Source: Pectinophora gossypiella
Lineage: Eukaryota > Arthropoda > Insecta > Lepidoptera > Gelechiidae
Direction of reading: 5' to 3'
Length of the DNA stretch: 64,000 nucleotides
Assembly: GCF_024362695.1 (NCBI RefSeq)
Contig: NC_065423.1
Coordinates: 6,503,001-6,567,000, forward strand
Numbering within the stretch: the first letter of the stretch is position 1; the number at the start of each line of letters is the position of its first letter. The notes under the pieces are model-generated. The model had not been told where the DNA came from. It saw only the letters and a list, made by a program, of their open reading frames with translations, and did not search any database. Below, piece after piece: positions 36,201 to 45,200 of the stretch. The translations under genes were made by a program, and so were the position numbers.

Positions 36201-39200
36201 TTTTTTTAATTATTAATAGGTTTTTGAAGCTACAGTGAATAGTTTACAAAGAGAAATAAGTCAAACAATAGGAATTTGCAAGTGGAAAAACCGTCTAACG
36301 TCAAAACTTTCGACCCAACACAGAAACCAATAGGCTCTAACTTACATTAACTTTAATTCCTCTATATATACAAAATTAATATTAGTTTAAAAAAATGTCT
36401 CTTGAAATAACAAAACTACCTTCAGAACATGACGACGCGCTATAATTATTAACAAAAGAGTTATTCAGTTTTTTCGTCCTCCTGTAAAGTTAGGTCTGTG
36501 TAAGATAGGAGTATTTGCTTCTTCCCCGTCGGTATGTAAGATTTCGCCACCTAACATTTCACTGGGTCAGAACTCAACACTAAACGAATAAATGGAAAAA
36601 AATACGAAAACTGCAGAAGTAACGCCATCTACTGACGTAGCGTTACCTAGCTGACTGAAACGCATCACCTTAAGTTATACCTGTCATTTTCTTATCCACC
36701 GAAAAGAAAAGGGACGGATGATTGACAGCTCTTAATTTTAGGAAGTATGAGTAAATTAATGGATAACCCGGGCGAATCAAAAAGGTATCTCGCTGGTATG
36801 CAAACCGTTTGACGTGTGCTGTCAACATAATTCTGTCGGGTTATTGGCCAGTGTAAAATTTTTAGACGGTTGTTTTAGATTTGTTCTTAAAATTGACGTG
36901 TGTTCCATAAATTTTATGCTTGTCGATTACCCGTCCCTTTCCTTTTCGGCGGATAAGAAAATGACAGATATAACTTAAAATAAAATTAGATGGTGTTTAC
37001 AGGAATTAGCACCAATGTCTAACCTATTCACAAACTACTTCTGTGGATCAGTTGATTCGTTGCAAACGGTTAACCAACGCGAATGTATCAACATGACATA
37101 ATATTTCCTTCATAAAGTCCTGTTGGTTTATCGGCATACGCATGTGGGTGGGTAATTGTCGACAGTAAGGCGATGAAACTGCATCGTGTTGCTTGGCCGT
37201 TTTATCGTCTGATTTATACTTGCAAGTCATGATACCAATAAGCATGTTCGTTTAATGGGTTGTCAATGAACGGAATTTTCAGAGGAAAATTGGAAGGTTT
37301 TGCTTTACGCCTGTTCGTCTACTGCACTGAATCGAACCTTGTATTTATGCAAATTATGGAGGACACAATTTGACGACAACTATATTAAGTCGATTATCCA
37401 TACATACATAACATCACGCCTGTTTCCCGTTGGGGTAGACAGAGACCACGCAATTCCTCTTACTACGATCCAGGGTCAAAGATAAATTATAAAATGCTAA
37501 TCTAGAAATAGTAGCCAGTCTAAGATGATCAAAAATCAATCTTTATTTATTTTACGACTTATTTTCGAATTTTATTTATGACAATTGAGTAACAATGAGT
37601 ACGACGTTTGACAGCTTTTATTGATGACGTCACAGGACAGTATTCCCATTCCAACTCCAAAGAAAACCTTCGTTTTGACGTTTCGTAAAAAGTATCTCAT
37701 TTGACTGGGTTGTCAAGTAGCCTATTATTTATCTGTAAATCTCCGTCGATTTAAGTTATGTTATTACGCGCGCGTGCGTGTAGTCTATACAGGTTAGTGA
37801 CTTCGTAACGAGTACTGAGGGGGATGATTCAGACCACGATTCTGAGTTAGTATCACGTGGAATTTTCTGTCGCAAAAATATTAACTTAGAATATTAGCTG
37901 AATCACCCCCCTAGTTTTTGTTACGATGACACTTACACCCGGTACAAGTACATACAGGGAGCGATACGAGTACGTATGGGTGTTAGTGACACCGTAACGA
38001 ATACCTACTAAAGTAGATGGATTCAGACCACGATTTTGAGTTGATATCAAGTGGAATTTCCTCTCGGAAAATTCATGAATTAATATTTTGTGTTCTTTTA
38101 AAATTATTTTCAGTTCCACACTTTTGCGACGGAAAATCCACTTGCTATCAAGTTATAATCATAGGCTCAATCATCCCTCAAAGTTTTCGTTACGATGTCA
38201 CTTCTTCTTTTCGTGTGGGTTATGAGGTGGAATACCAGCCTCATCAACCCTGGTGTCAGGGTTATTATTGAGCCGCCAAAAGCCCCTGACATGGCTCATG
38301 TAACGATTACTTACATCAGTATGTAGTAACCGGGACCAACGGCTTAACGTGTCTTGCGAAGTACGGATCATCTTTCGGACAATCAGGTGATCAGTTTGTA
38401 ATGTCCTAACCAAACTAGGGATCACAAAGTGATTTTTGTGATGTCCCCAGAAGTCACTAACGCCCTGTATAGGTATAATTATATAGTTTTATACCTATGT
38501 ATATAGGAGGTGCTCTGTGGCGCAGGGGTTAACGCGCTCGGTCTGCGATTGTTGAAGTTAAGCAACTTTCGCAAAGGCCGACCGGCTTTTATAGGATGGG
38601 TGACCACAAAAAAAATAGTTTTCATCTCGAGCTCCTCCGCGCTTCGGAAGGCATGTTAAGCCGTTGGTCCAGTCGTTAATAACCACCAATCCGCACTGGG
38701 CCCGCGTGGTGGTTTAAGGCCCGATCTCCCTATCCATCCATAGGGAAGGCCCGTGCCCCAGCAGTGGGGACGTTAATAGGCTGGTGATGATGATGATGAT
38801 ATGTATATATGGAGTTTATTGTTCAAGTGTTTGAATGTTTAATATTTATATTTCAGATTATTAGCGTACAGACTGCTAGCTCTAACGGTGGTGACTGCCG
38901 TCGCGGGGACAGTGGTGTCTTACTACGTGAGCGGACCACACCAGCTCTATGTACACGTAAGTATATTCGATTTTTATTTATTTACATTTCACGATTTTAC
39001 AGTGCAGGATCACCAATGCGCCATGAAACTTTAAATATAAACAATAATATAATTAAACATATGAAACTTAGGTGTAAAAGTTTTTGTATATATTTTTTTG
39101 ACGTGACTTATTGTAGATTTGCCGCAGATGGCATTAACTACTTGGCCGGACAAAGGGGAGCGCTGAAGGCTCTCACCCGGTACAACGTTTAAGATAACAG

Positions 39201-42200
39201 GCCTGAGGGTGCCCAGTTGGGCGCGAACCTCGGCTCAGGGCGTCGTCTGAGAGGAAAAATATTTGAAAGAATTAATCGACCCTAGTGGGTCGATAACAAT
39301 CAGCGCTGATTGAGGGAAATCGTCGACCACGCCGGCGGGGTCGGCATCGGGGTCCTGAAGTGTTTGGTGTCGCGAGCTGATTGGCCGCCTCTATGGGTAG
39401 AGTTTTTGTATTGTGTTGTTTTGCAGACGGGCGTGCGCGTGCTAGCGTGGTGGGGCTGGTGGGTGGTGCTGGGCGTGTGCAGCAGCGTGGGTCTGGGCAC
39501 GGGGCTGCACACGTTCCTGCTGTACCTGGGGCCGCACATCGCGCGCGTCACACTCGCCGCCTACGAGTGCGGCGGACTCAACTTCCCCGAGCCGCCATAT
39601 CCTAACGAGTTAGTACCAACGTCAAAATCACTTCATCACTTCTAATGAACATAGCCAACAGTTATATTGATTGCTAATATTCGCTGTTTGAGGCAACGTC
39701 CTATTTCATGGGCACCTTTTGCGTGAACTAACTATAGGCATAATACCTACTTGATACGAACTGTTGACAGTTTCAACAGTTTACCATCTGAGTACGATCT
39801 GGATCTGTTTTGTTCTAAAGTTTCCTCTGCCTCTGCTACAGGATTACTATTGAGCCGCTAAACATCCCGGCCACGGCACATGTAACGACTACGTACTTAA
39901 ACCCAGTAAATACTAACCGGGCCCGACGGTTTAAGCATCATCTTAATTTCGGACAATCGGGCGATTAGCCTGCATTGTCCCAATTAAACTAGAGCTCACA
40001 AAGTGATTTTTGTGATATGTCCCCATCGGGAATCGAACCTAGACCTCCAGATCGTGAGCCCAACGCTCAACGTAGACCGTTATTGCTTACTTTTGTTTAT
40101 TGACCTAATATTAATTTCCAGCATAATCTGCCCGTCGGAGATCGATCCTCAGAACGAGGTGTCGATATGGAACATCATGGCGAAGGTTCGCGTCGAGTCG
40201 ATGATGTGGGGCATAGGCACGGCTTTGGGTGAACTACCTCCATACTTCATGGCCCGAGCGGCGAGACTGTCGGGCTCTGGAGTTGCTGAGTTAGCCAACA
40301 ATGATGACTCGAGGACTGGCAGGTAACTATATCATGCTATAGTTTATATGATAGTCATAGAATAAATTATTAACTACGTGTATAGTAAGGCCAACCAGAC
40401 GAGATAAAGAATGTAAACAAAGTTTCAAGGGTTCAAAACATTTTTATTTGAATAAATTATCATAAAGTTCGAATTTTAATCGCTGTTGTCTGTACTAGAC
40501 AAAGATGATTCGTCGGAAGAGTCCGAGTCAGCTGTGTTTATGATAAAACTATCTATCGTATTATCAATCATGTTGTCAATACTGTGTTGTGTGACAACAA
40601 CTACTCACAATAACAGCAAAAAACAAAAAAACTAACAGAAACGGTATAATAAGAACAAAAAGCTAAGTAAATACGGAGAAGAAAAAAATATGTATCACTT
40701 CGAACGCAATCCAAACAGAAATGAACTCGTTCATAAAATGGCGGACCAAATGTTGACAGCTACGGTACTGACTGCTTTCCTGTACCATGAAACACACAAC
40801 GACAGCTGTCGTTGACCAACTGATGCCATAACTGCGCGTACGAGTGATAACGACAGAGATAATAATCCCTGGCTATCGCAATGTAACTCAGTAATGGTCC
40901 GCTTGTTTACGTTTTTTATCTCGTCTGGTTGGCCTTACTATAGATAGGGAACTCTCCGCCCCACATCAACGAGGGACTTTCCTGGCTACGTTCCACAAAA
41001 ACAATATAGATGGAGCTGTAAAGATTTTCCTTCGTTTAACCTCCTAATTTCATGGATAAGAGCTCATCATGAAATGATCAATTCTAAGATCTGGTAACGA
41101 CATATACACACCCACTCCTCGCCAGCTATGTTTTAAGTCCCAAAAGAACAAAAGAAACTAAAGGAAAAAAGTAGAGATGCGCCGAGTAACACTTTTGCCG
41201 AGTAACGAGTATCGAGTTTTACTCGGCTCAATTTTTTTTCAACCGAGTACTCGGCCGAGTAACTCGGTTCAATCACATTCGCATTTCGCGCGCGTAAACA
41301 AGTACAAACAGGTTTGCGCCGGTCAAGATGTCGGCTCGCGTTGATACACCACTCACCCCGCCCACGCCTTTCGACTCCTAGTCACTTGATTGATGCAAAC
41401 AAACATGTCGCGTTGCGCGTCTTAGTTGATAAATAATTGAAAAAGGTTGTTATTTACCAATGGCTGTATACTCGTTATCAAATAACCGAGTTATTCGGCC
41501 GAGTACGAGTATCAGAAAACCCGCCGAGTACGCAGAGTACCGAGTATCAAACGAGTACTCGGCCCATCTCTAGAAAAAAGTTTGTTTTTCCCGTTTCAGA
41601 GCAAAAGTAATGGTACAGAAGCTAGTCCAAAAAGTGGGTTTCGCGGGCATTCTGGCGTGCGCGTCGGTGCCCAACCCGCTGTTTGACCTCGCCGGGCTGA
41701 CGTGCGGACACTTCCTCGTGCCCTTCTGGACGTTCTTCGGAGCCACCGTGCTCGGGAAAGCTGTCATCAAGATGCACATACAGAAAATGTTCGTCATTAT
41801 CGCCTTCAATGAGACGCTTGTTGGGTGAGTGACACACTTCATAATGTGATAGCGTGTAGCTTTTTAGAGATAAGGGGGGTTAAAAAGGCCACATCGAAGC
41901 AATTTATCTAACAAAGCAATATTGCAATTTGACATTTGCGCATATAAAAGTAAGTGCGCAATGCAATCAAATGTCAAATAGCAATATTGCTTTCTTAGGT
42001 GAATTGCTTCGATGTGGCCATTTCAACCCCCGAGGTTTAAGTTTGTTATTTTGTTCACTTCTCTATTCTGTGTACCTACCTACTTATTTATAAAGTAAAT
42101 GATTTCTTTCTTTCTCTTTCTAATATAAAGCGAATGTTTCTTCTAGTTAGCCAAATCAGCCAGTTATAATGACTTACATACATATTTGAGTATGTTGGAT

Positions 42201-42651
42201 TATAACTAATGTGACGACAGCTTACACAAATAGTTTAGTATTTTGTTTGTTTCTTTTTTTTTGTATAAGCAAGAATTTGAGACGATTGTAAAATGTTATA
42301 TTATTGAAATATAATCAATAATTGTAATAACTGGTTGTTCTGTTTATAGTAGCAATATAATAAATAACCAGTACTCTTGGTTACAGACAAGTCCTGTCCT
42401 GGGTCGAGAGGATACCTTACATCGGTCCAAAACTAGAGGCCCCACTCCTGGAGTTCCTCCGCAACCAGAAGGCGCGGTTACACAAAAACGACGGGTCGTC
42501 ACAAGTGGAGAAGCAAGGCTCTGTGCTATCGAGTTTGTTGGAGAAGTTCGTGCTAGCAATGGTGATGTACTTCGTGGTGTCGATAGTGAACGCGCTCGCG
42601 CAGAACTACAGCAAGCGGCTCGGCAAGAGGAAGGGCAAGAAGAGAGAATAG
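21237..42651 (+). CDS. VMP1: Vacuole membrane protein 1 (VMP1/EPG-3/TMEM49), complete, 8 exons, 456 aa
   Basis: Multipass ER scramblase-type protein of the VTT/DedA superfamily, needed for autophagosome formation and lipid transfer at ER contacts. Exons: 21237-21422, 29221-29318, 30094-30207, 38857-38956, 39427-39608, 40122-40322, 41600-41824, 42387-42651 (TAG). The total is 1371 nt with consistent phases. Residues from about 100 on match human VMP1 closely: LVLWRRPFTTLEYF, GLGTGLHTFLLYLGPHIA, VTLAAYECGGLNFPEPPYP, MWGIGTALGELPPYFMARAA, VPNPLFDLAGLTCGHFLVPF, IKMHIQKMFVIIAF. The tail is lysine/arginine-rich (KRLGKRKGKKRE), suggestive of ER retention. Residues 38-68, split by intron 1, form a SAP-like helix-extension-helix motif that I do not recall in human VMP1. 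Introns 1 (7.8 kb) and 3 (8.6 kb) are loaded with transposons. Homology of exons 3-8 is certain; linkage of exon 1 rests on phase and motif continuity. Confidence 0.95.
21423..23005. other. VMP1 intron 1, first part: nothing recognised
   Basis: AT-rich, no coding signal or clear repeat. Confidence 0.5.
23008..23115 (-). mobile_element. SINE family A, 3' fragment
   Basis: TTCTTCTATCGTGTAGGTTG and CATCAACCCTGGTGTCAGGG. In VMP1 intron 1. Confidence 0.7.
23966..24150 (-). mobile_element. Retroelement 3' end fragment
   Basis: TTCAAATTCAAAATATTATG, then TTTTTACATAACGAACGTCT, then GGGGAAAAGAAGCTGC. Copies at 44060-44200 and 60334-60497; the reverse of the tail is at 12965-13008. Non-LTR type is inferred from the tail. 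Confidence 0.6.
24285..24482 (-). mobile_element. SINE family C
   Basis: CACGACTATATCCCAATGGG on the left, complement B box GGTTAGAATCGGCGCTCC and GAGAAGCAAGCCGG on the right. Confidence 0.65.
25425..25742 (-). mobile_element. tRNA-derived SINE, family A, full length
   Basis: Tail TCTATCATATGGGTTGTGAG, middle TTAACGTGCCTTCCGAAGCA, head complement GATTCGAACCCGGGATC and ACCACGGAGGCCGTT. The best-preserved copy, in VMP1 intron 1. Confidence 0.9.
26345..26770. repeat. Dispersed repeat with two tandem internal units
   Basis: Starts GACTGACTGACATATCAACG and ends GGACGAAGTCGCGGGCAAAA. The unit CCCACGGGAACGGGAATTAG with TGAAATTTG occurs twice. I know this sequence type from lepidopteran genomes; the class is uncertain (possibly Helitron-like). 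Confidence 0.6.
26771..28900. other. VMP1 intron 1, last part: nothing recognised
   Basis: AT-rich with a few open frames lacking homology or codon character. Confidence 0.5.
28930..29032. mobile_element. Hairpin MITE family 6, left end missing
   Basis: CTCAAGATCATGCTCAAGTC and its complement as at 9346-9489. Lies 190 bp before VMP1 exon 2. Confidence 0.7.
29560..30060. other. VMP1 intron 2: unassigned sequence
   Basis: Includes AATATTTATTTAGCTATGTC and a GC-richer part near 29700-29990 that could be an old retroelement, but I recognise no protein motif. Confidence 0.35.
30225..30568 (-). mobile_element. SINE with family A-like head and a different tail (A')
   Basis: Tail complement GCCTATATACGTCCCACTGC and ACCACGCTGCTCCACTGCGG; middle CGTGCCCTCCGAAGCACG; head complement ATCGGGAATCGAACCCGGAC. 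A second copy is at 42700-42990; tail fragments at 49430-49510 and 51590-51690. Confidence 0.75.
30663..30850 (+). mobile_element. SINE family A, 5' half
   Basis: GTTGTCCAGTGGTTGAGCG, B box GGTTTCGAATCCCAG, ending CAGAAGGCACGTTAAGC. Confidence 0.8.
30852..31015. mobile_element. Small inverted-repeat element
   Basis: AACTCGTTCACTGTGTA on the left and CACAGTGAACGTGTTGAGT on the right are imperfect complements about 150 bp apart. Confidence 0.5.
31143..31607. mobile_element. Possible TTAA-flanked element containing a LINE 3' fragment
   Basis: Left TTAACACGTTGACAGTCC and right complement TTAACACGTCGAGAGTCC form imperfect termini, compatible with a piggyBac-like non-autonomous element. The left-end sequence recurs inverted at 52225-52285. 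Confidence 0.5.
31357..31500 (-). pseudogene. Non-LTR retrotransposon C-terminal fragment with a C2H2 finger
   Basis: Reads TCPKCGRTFSHKIGYASHHR then AHQRADFPSS and stop: Cys-X2-Cys-X12-His-X3-His. Such a terminal finger closes the reverse-transcriptase ORF of several insect LINEs. Only the end survives. Confidence 0.55.
31920..32345 (-). mobile_element. SINE family C, interrupted by SINE A
   Basis: Body CACGACTATATCCCAATGTG on the left and complement B box GGGATTCGAACCGGCGC on the right. A family A 3' half (about 32068-32230, minus) splits it; ACTGTGTTAGT is present on both sides of the insert. Confidence 0.8.
32068..32230 (-). mobile_element. SINE family A, 3' half, nested
   Basis: CTTCTTCTCTCGTGTTTGTT to GACCAACGGCTT. 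5'-truncated, as expected for target-primed insertion. Confidence 0.75.
33128..33480. repeat. Dispersed repeat shared with 19597-19995, inverted copy
   Basis: GAAACGGGAACGGGAAGG, ATACGAAGTGGTGTTTTGTG, GGAGTAGGAGTCTGCTCCGA, TGGCTGTATGGGCATAGTTG. Confidence 0.7.
33540..34786. other. VMP1 intron 3, middle: nothing recognised
   Basis: AT-rich; no coding or clear repeat signal apart from a TAACCTGAACTAACTAACCT-like stretch near 33710. Confidence 0.45.
34791..36531. mobile_element. 1.74-kb DNA transposon derivative with perfect 33-bp TIRs
   Basis: Starts CGACGGGGAAGAAGCAAATA and ends with its complement; the two ends agree over about 33 bases. Both sides carry GTAT, so the target duplication looks like 4 bp. 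The AT-rich inside repeats CTCCTATCT-like words near both ends (around 35006, 35040, 36110, 36150). No transposase frame is seen, so it is non-autonomous. Lies in VMP1 intron 3. Confidence 0.85.
36660..37014. mobile_element. MITE family 2
   Basis: TAAGTTATACCTGTCATTTT on the left and ATTAGATGGTGTTTACAGGA on the right. The uninterrupted interior shows the empty site of the foldback nested at 5021-5156. Confidence 0.75.
37480..37735 (-). mobile_element. MITE family 1, near full length
   Basis: CCAGTCTAAGATGATC, TGATGACGTCACAGG and TTGACGTTTCGTAAAAAGTA. Confidence 0.75.
37790..38470. mobile_element. MITE family 5, two copies, one interrupted by SINE A
   Basis: The first copy is 37790-37960. 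The second starts at 37980 (GGTGTTAGTGACACCGTAAC), and its right end GTCACTAACGCCCTGTATA at 38452-38471 is cut off by the SINE at 38205-38450. Confidence 0.75.
38205..38450 (-). mobile_element. SINE family A inserted in MITE family 5
   Basis: CTTCTTTTCGTGTGGGTTAT to CACAAAGTGATTTTTGTGAT; GTCACT on both sides looks like a short target duplication. The tRNA head is missing. Confidence 0.8.
38508..38800 (+). mobile_element. 5S rRNA-derived SINE (SINE3 type)
   Basis: The head AACGCGCTCGGTCTGCGATT ... GAAGTTAAGCAAC ... GGATGGGTGACCAC follows the 5S rRNA internal promoter (box A and box C). The middle GCGCTTCGGAAGGCATGTTA and AGCCGTTGGTCC is shared with family A SINEs. The tail CACTGGGCCCGCGTGGTGG ... 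GGGGACGTTAATAGG ends (GAT)n. It ends only about 56 bp before VMP1 exon 4. A tail-only copy is at 51975-52112. Confidence 0.8.
39120..39405 (+). mobile_element. Retroelement fragment filling VMP1 intron 4
   Basis: GCCTGAGGGTGCCCAGTTGG, AATCGACCCTAGTGGGTCG and GGCGGGGTCGGCATCGGG form a GC-richer block, a type I know as a lepidopteran LINE 3' region. It runs almost to exon 5. Confidence 0.5.
39838..40072 (-). mobile_element. SINE family A, diverged
   Basis: AGGATTACTATTGAGCCG, GATTTTTGTGATATGTCCCC and GAATCGAACCTAGACCTCC. In VMP1 intron 5, ending about 50 bp before exon 6. Confidence 0.7.
40385..40938. mobile_element. 554-bp TIR element with remnant coding end
   Basis: Termini GTAAGGCCAACCAGACGAGA / complement agree over about 38 bp with few changes; TATA flanks both sides (TSD length ambiguous). 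On the minus strand a short acidic C-terminus (NTADSDSSDESSLSSTDNSD, stop at 40478-40476) is followed by AATAAA. In VMP1 intron 6. Confidence 0.75.
41172..41572. mobile_element. hAT-type MITE with 8-bp target duplication
   Basis: Termini TAGAGATGCGCCGAGTA and complement TAGAGATGGGCCGAGTA. Flanked by GAAAAAAG at 41164-41171 and 41573-41580. The inside is built of CCGAGTAACTCGG-like words. The right flank is in the 3' splice region of VMP1 intron 6. Confidence 0.88.
41893..42010. mobile_element. Hairpin MITE family 4
   Basis: CACATCGAAGCAATT / AATTGCTTCGATGTG as outer stem and CAAAGCAATATTGCAATTTG as inner stem. In VMP1 intron 7. Confidence 0.75.
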
Positions 42652-42699
42652 GGCCGCCGCTCGCCGCCCGGACAGACCACTGCTCTCGGTTAGTGCTGT

Positions 42700-42990
42700 A
42701 TACATACATAACATAAACAGCCTATATGCATCCCACTGCTGGGCACAGGCTCCCCCTCAATCAACCGCAGGGGGTATAGAGTATACTCCACCACGCTGCT
42801 CCACTGCGGGTTGGTGGAGGTATTTGGGCTAGTAGGCCGGGACCAACGGCTTAGCGTGCCTTCCGAAGCACGGAATCATCTAACTTTTTCGGACAATCAG
42901 GTGATTCAAGCCTGCAATGTCCTTACCAAACAAAGGCCAGTCTCACAAAAAAGAACCCGAAACTCCAGGTCGTGAGCCCAATGCTCAAAT
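42700..42990 (-). mobile_element. SINE A' copy in the VMP1 3' flank
   Basis: CCTATATGCATCCCACTGCT, ACCACGCTGCTCCACTGCGG and CTTAGCGTGCCTTCCGAAGC. Starts about 50 bp after the VMP1 stop, so the 3' UTR may include it. Confidence 0.75.
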
Positions 42991-43485
42991 CTCAATAAGT
43001 CACGTCAAAAAAAAATAGGCGTAATTTTATGTGTGGATGTAGTATGTGTGTATGTGTGACACACATACTTTGAGAATGTGTGGGTGTGACGCATACACTT
43101 TGACACAGACAACTGCAGTGGACAGAGTTACAAATCTTTCTATCTAGTTTACTCTTTTTCCCGGCATAGTATCAGGCTCTAGTTTCCTGTTTAATTTCCA
43201 CAGGAATTTGTCATATAGTAAAGTAATGGTGTTATTTATTTATCTCTGTCTGTAGTGCGGCGACGAGGTCTTGCGGAGAAGGCGCGCCGGCGGCGGTAGT
43301 ACACGCCCGCGGCTGCGGGGAAGAGCTGCTAGCGAACCGCCTGCCCACCCCCATACTGACACACACCCACACCACGCACCGCCCTCACACGCCACTACAG
43401 ATATCTGTTCAGCATACTCATAACATTGCTGCCTGTTCTTGTAGCCACAGACCTAATTTTAACTTATCTTGGCAGATCTAAGGGT

Positions 43486-43668
43486 GCGCGGTGGTATTAA
43501 TAAACTAATCTCAGCTGATCGCCATCGACTCGCAAAGAAGAAGAAGCTGAGACTGCCCTCAAGATCATGCTCAAGTCCCTGTTTTTATATAACAACTGTC
43601 ACATTGACATGATCTTGAGGGCAGTATCGAAGCTGAGATTAGTTTATTAATACCACCCTTAAACTATC
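43486..43668. mobile_element. Hairpin MITE family 6 with a small insertion
   Basis: As at 9346-9489, but AGCT is repeated around an extra GATCGCCATCGACTCG-containing segment (about 43516-43549). Confidence 0.75.
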
Positions 43669-43759
43669 ATTACACTAATTATATTCCCAATTGGGTACAT
43701 CTTCCTACTTTAGTACCCTTTCCTCACTGAGCTGACAGACCAACGTGATCATAGGCTAC

Positions 43760-43865
43760 TTGACAACCTAGTCAAATGAGACAAATACTTTTTACGAAAC
43801 GTCAAAACGAAAGTTTTCTTTAGAGTTTGTATGGAAATACTGTTCTGTGACGTCATCAATTAAAG
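43760..43865 (+). mobile_element. MITE family 1 copy
   Basis: ACTTGACAACCTAGTCAAAT, TTTTTACGAAACGTCAAAAC and GTGACGTCATCAATT. Confidence 0.65.
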
Positions 43866-44059
43866 CGCTAGCTAGCGATTGGACGACTTCATAGTCTATA
43901 ATCGATAAAATAAATATGACGCGCACCTCATACGGCGTGTCGCTATGTTATATGTTGTTTTAAAATATGACGTAATATCCGTTCTAATGGGTGGCCACTG
44001 CAATTTTATCTAATTCTCTAAGGAGATCGGTTGTCTGCACCTTGATTCAAACGTAACAT

Positions 44060-44200
44060 AAACATAGTTACACTTAGAACCGTCATTTTTTACATAACGA
44101 ACGTCTCATCCGTCTTAAAATACAGCAGCTTCTCACAAGCTGTATAGCCGGGGAAAAGAAGCTGCAAAAAATCCTCGGCACAGAGGCCGAGACGTTCTTA
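44060..44200 (-). mobile_element. Retroelement 3' end fragment
   Basis: GTTACACTTAGAACCGTCAT and GCTGTATAGCCGGGGAAAAG, as at 23966-24150. Confidence 0.55.
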
Positions 44201-44526
44201 AAGAATGTTAGTAATTTGGTTGCCTACAATTAGTTCCCAGACAGTTAATCCCATGCATTCATATCTCCTAAATAATCAATAACCTTACTTTCTATCTGAA
44301 TGTGGAGTATCTTATCTCGTGGCAGAATAGTATACCAGCTATTGCCTGACCGGTAATATCTTGCCTTTATGATAATAATAAGTAAAATAAGCAATTGTAA
44401 AAAAATCGTTTTTTATCGCAGCGAGAAGCGTGTCGTAATATTATGGGTATGTGCAGTGTGTTCGTGAATAAGTAATACAAAATAGTTAGGTGCTTATTGT
44501 GAATCCAATCCTCAAATATATCTCTT

Positions 44527-44653
44527 AAGTCCATCTCAATAGAAACGCTCTAAAATGTAAACAAAATCTACTCACAAAAACTTGGAGATGACGAGTAAAA
44601 TTCGATTTGTGCATAAAGGTTTTGTTTACATTTATATTGAAATGGACTTTACG
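44527..44653. mobile_element. Small TIR element
   Basis: AAGTCCATCTCAATA ... TATTGAAATGGACTT with inner AAAATGTAAACAAAAT and complement. Confidence 0.6.
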
Positions 44654-44974
44654 TCCTATGATCCTAGGATGTAGGACGATGCCAGACCGTGATAACAAGG
44701 GTATTTTAAAAAAGAATATTAAAAACTCAGAAATAGCCAAATTCACAAATTCGTTAAAGATATAAAAATGTGTGTGCGATCTAGATAGAATAGTTTACAC
44801 CAAGTTTTGTGATGCTGAATCGTGTTAATTTTATTGTAAAAATAAAGTTTTGAACATTTAGAAGGAAATAATTGCTCAAATCTTGTTAAATATCAGTAGG
44901 AGAAAACAACGATGATTTCACAAATGTAAAGTCGGCCGAAGAAAATGATAGAATGTATGTATAAAAGGCTGTTC

Positions 44975-45200
44975 GACAACTTAGTCAAATGAGATACTTT
45001 TTACGAAACGTCAAAACGAATTTTTTTATGGCGTTTGTATGGAAATACGTAATTAGTAAAAACAGTCAAAAGTCGTACTTATTGTTACTTAATTCATAAT
45101 TAAATTTCGATAATCAGTCAAAAAGAGAAATAAGTTTGATTTTTGATCATGTTAGACTGGATTCTATTTCTAGATTAGCGTTTTGACCCAGACGAGTACC
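44975..45200 (+). mobile_element. MITE family 1 copy
   Basis: AGTCAAATGAGATACTTTTT, ACGAAACGTCAAAACGAAT, GATCATGTTAGACTGGATT. Confidence 0.7.

Noticed and set aside
38508..38640. Functional 5S rRNA gene
   Set aside because: Only the internal-promoter part resembles 5S; the rest of the molecule is replaced by the SINE body and tail.
39300..39551. Minus-strand gene over VMP1 exon 5
   Set aside because: Antisense shadow of a GC-rich conserved exon.
42344..42709. Minus-strand gene of 121 codons
   Set aside because: Antisense of VMP1 exon 8.
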